Shown one piece after another: positions 63,979 through 64,000 of a DNA stretch of 64,000 bases. Numbering within the stretch: position 1 is the first letter of the stretch; every line of letters starts with the position of its first letter. This stretch comes from Sphaerisporangium sp040685555 (GTDB taxonomy: Bacteria > Actinomycetota > Actinomycetes > Streptosporangiales > Streptosporangiaceae). The notes under the pieces are model-generated. The model ran no database searches. It was not told the origin of the DNA and saw nothing but the letters and a program-made list of their open reading frames with translations. The stretch spans positions 45,206 through 109,205 of the forward strand of contig NZ_JBFBIK010000010.1 in assembly GCF_040685555.1 (NCBI RefSeq). Direction: 5' to 3'. The translations under genes were made by a program, and so were the position numbers.

Positions 63979-64000
63979 CCCCGCCTGGTGGCAGGCGGGG
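63979..64000 (+). terminator. Perfect hairpin at the window edge
   Basis: CCCCGCCTG and CAGGCGGGG, four-base loop GTGG. What follows lies outside the window, so a T-run cannot be checked. Confidence 0.6.

Overview
The window is about 64 kb of very GC-rich, densely coding DNA from an actinomycete, most likely a filamentous member of the Streptosporangiales. This rests on the lexA / nrdR-nrdJ arrangement, actinobacterial-type SOS boxes (TCGAAC-N4-GTTCGA), a WhiJ-like regulator/DUF397/ATPase trio, sugar importers that lack their own ATPase (as in MsiK-served systems), and the codon and start-codon usage (many GTG starts). The genus call is inference.

Layout. 1-7 kb: the 3' end of a hypothetical gene and a peptide-type ABC importer operon on the minus strand (permease B, permease C, a fused two-domain ATPase, then the binding protein). 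7-11.6 kb: a membrane-anchored double AAA+ protein and a TPR/membrane protein. 11.8-15.2 kb: a DHA2-type exporter, a DoxX protein and a RibD-C/DHFR-like reductase. 15.4-15.9 kb: remnants of a polymorphic-toxin Hint domain and a hypothetical gene. 16-25.4 kb: a glycoside locus (GH3 enzyme plus LacI regulator with three phased operators; ROK regulator; LplA/B/C-type importer). 25.5-32.5 kb: accessory genes (metallothionein-like protein, a 14-blade WD40 nSTAND ATPase, a small Cys-rich secreted protein, the WhiJ-like trio, a VapC C-terminal remnant). 32.6-43.2 kb: a second glycoside locus (alpha-xylosidase GH31, importer, secreted GH3, divergent GH42). 43.3-46.7 kb: two small unrecognised genes, an MBL-fold hydrolase with an internal repeat expansion, a Cmx-like exporter and its TetR regulator. 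47-54.5 kb: core genes nrdJ, nrdR, lexA and leuS with readable control elements (tandem NrdR boxes, two SOS boxes, a leucine leader peptide with attenuator). 54.6-64 kb: a Pro/Gln-rich membrane protein, two tandem P450s (one frameshifted), a GMC oxidoreductase, an acyl-CoA ligase, an M14 carboxypeptidase, and a 17-bp tandem repeat at the edge.

How it fits together. The two glycoside loci share a GTTTG-N9-CGAAC operator-like motif: once in front of the LplA-type binding protein next to the ROK gene, and twice in the 41.1 kb divergent promoter region between GH31 and GH42. I infer that the ROK regulator controls both, making one hemicellulose (probably xyloglucan-oligosaccharide) system split by about 7 kb of accessory DNA. 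The enzyme set alpha-xylosidase + beta-galactosidase + GH3 is what stripping of xyloglucan oligosaccharides needs. The P450 / GMC oxidoreductase / acyl-CoA ligase group reads as hydroxylation, alcohol oxidation and CoA activation of a lipid-like substrate. All functional calls are by reading motifs; no database search was run.
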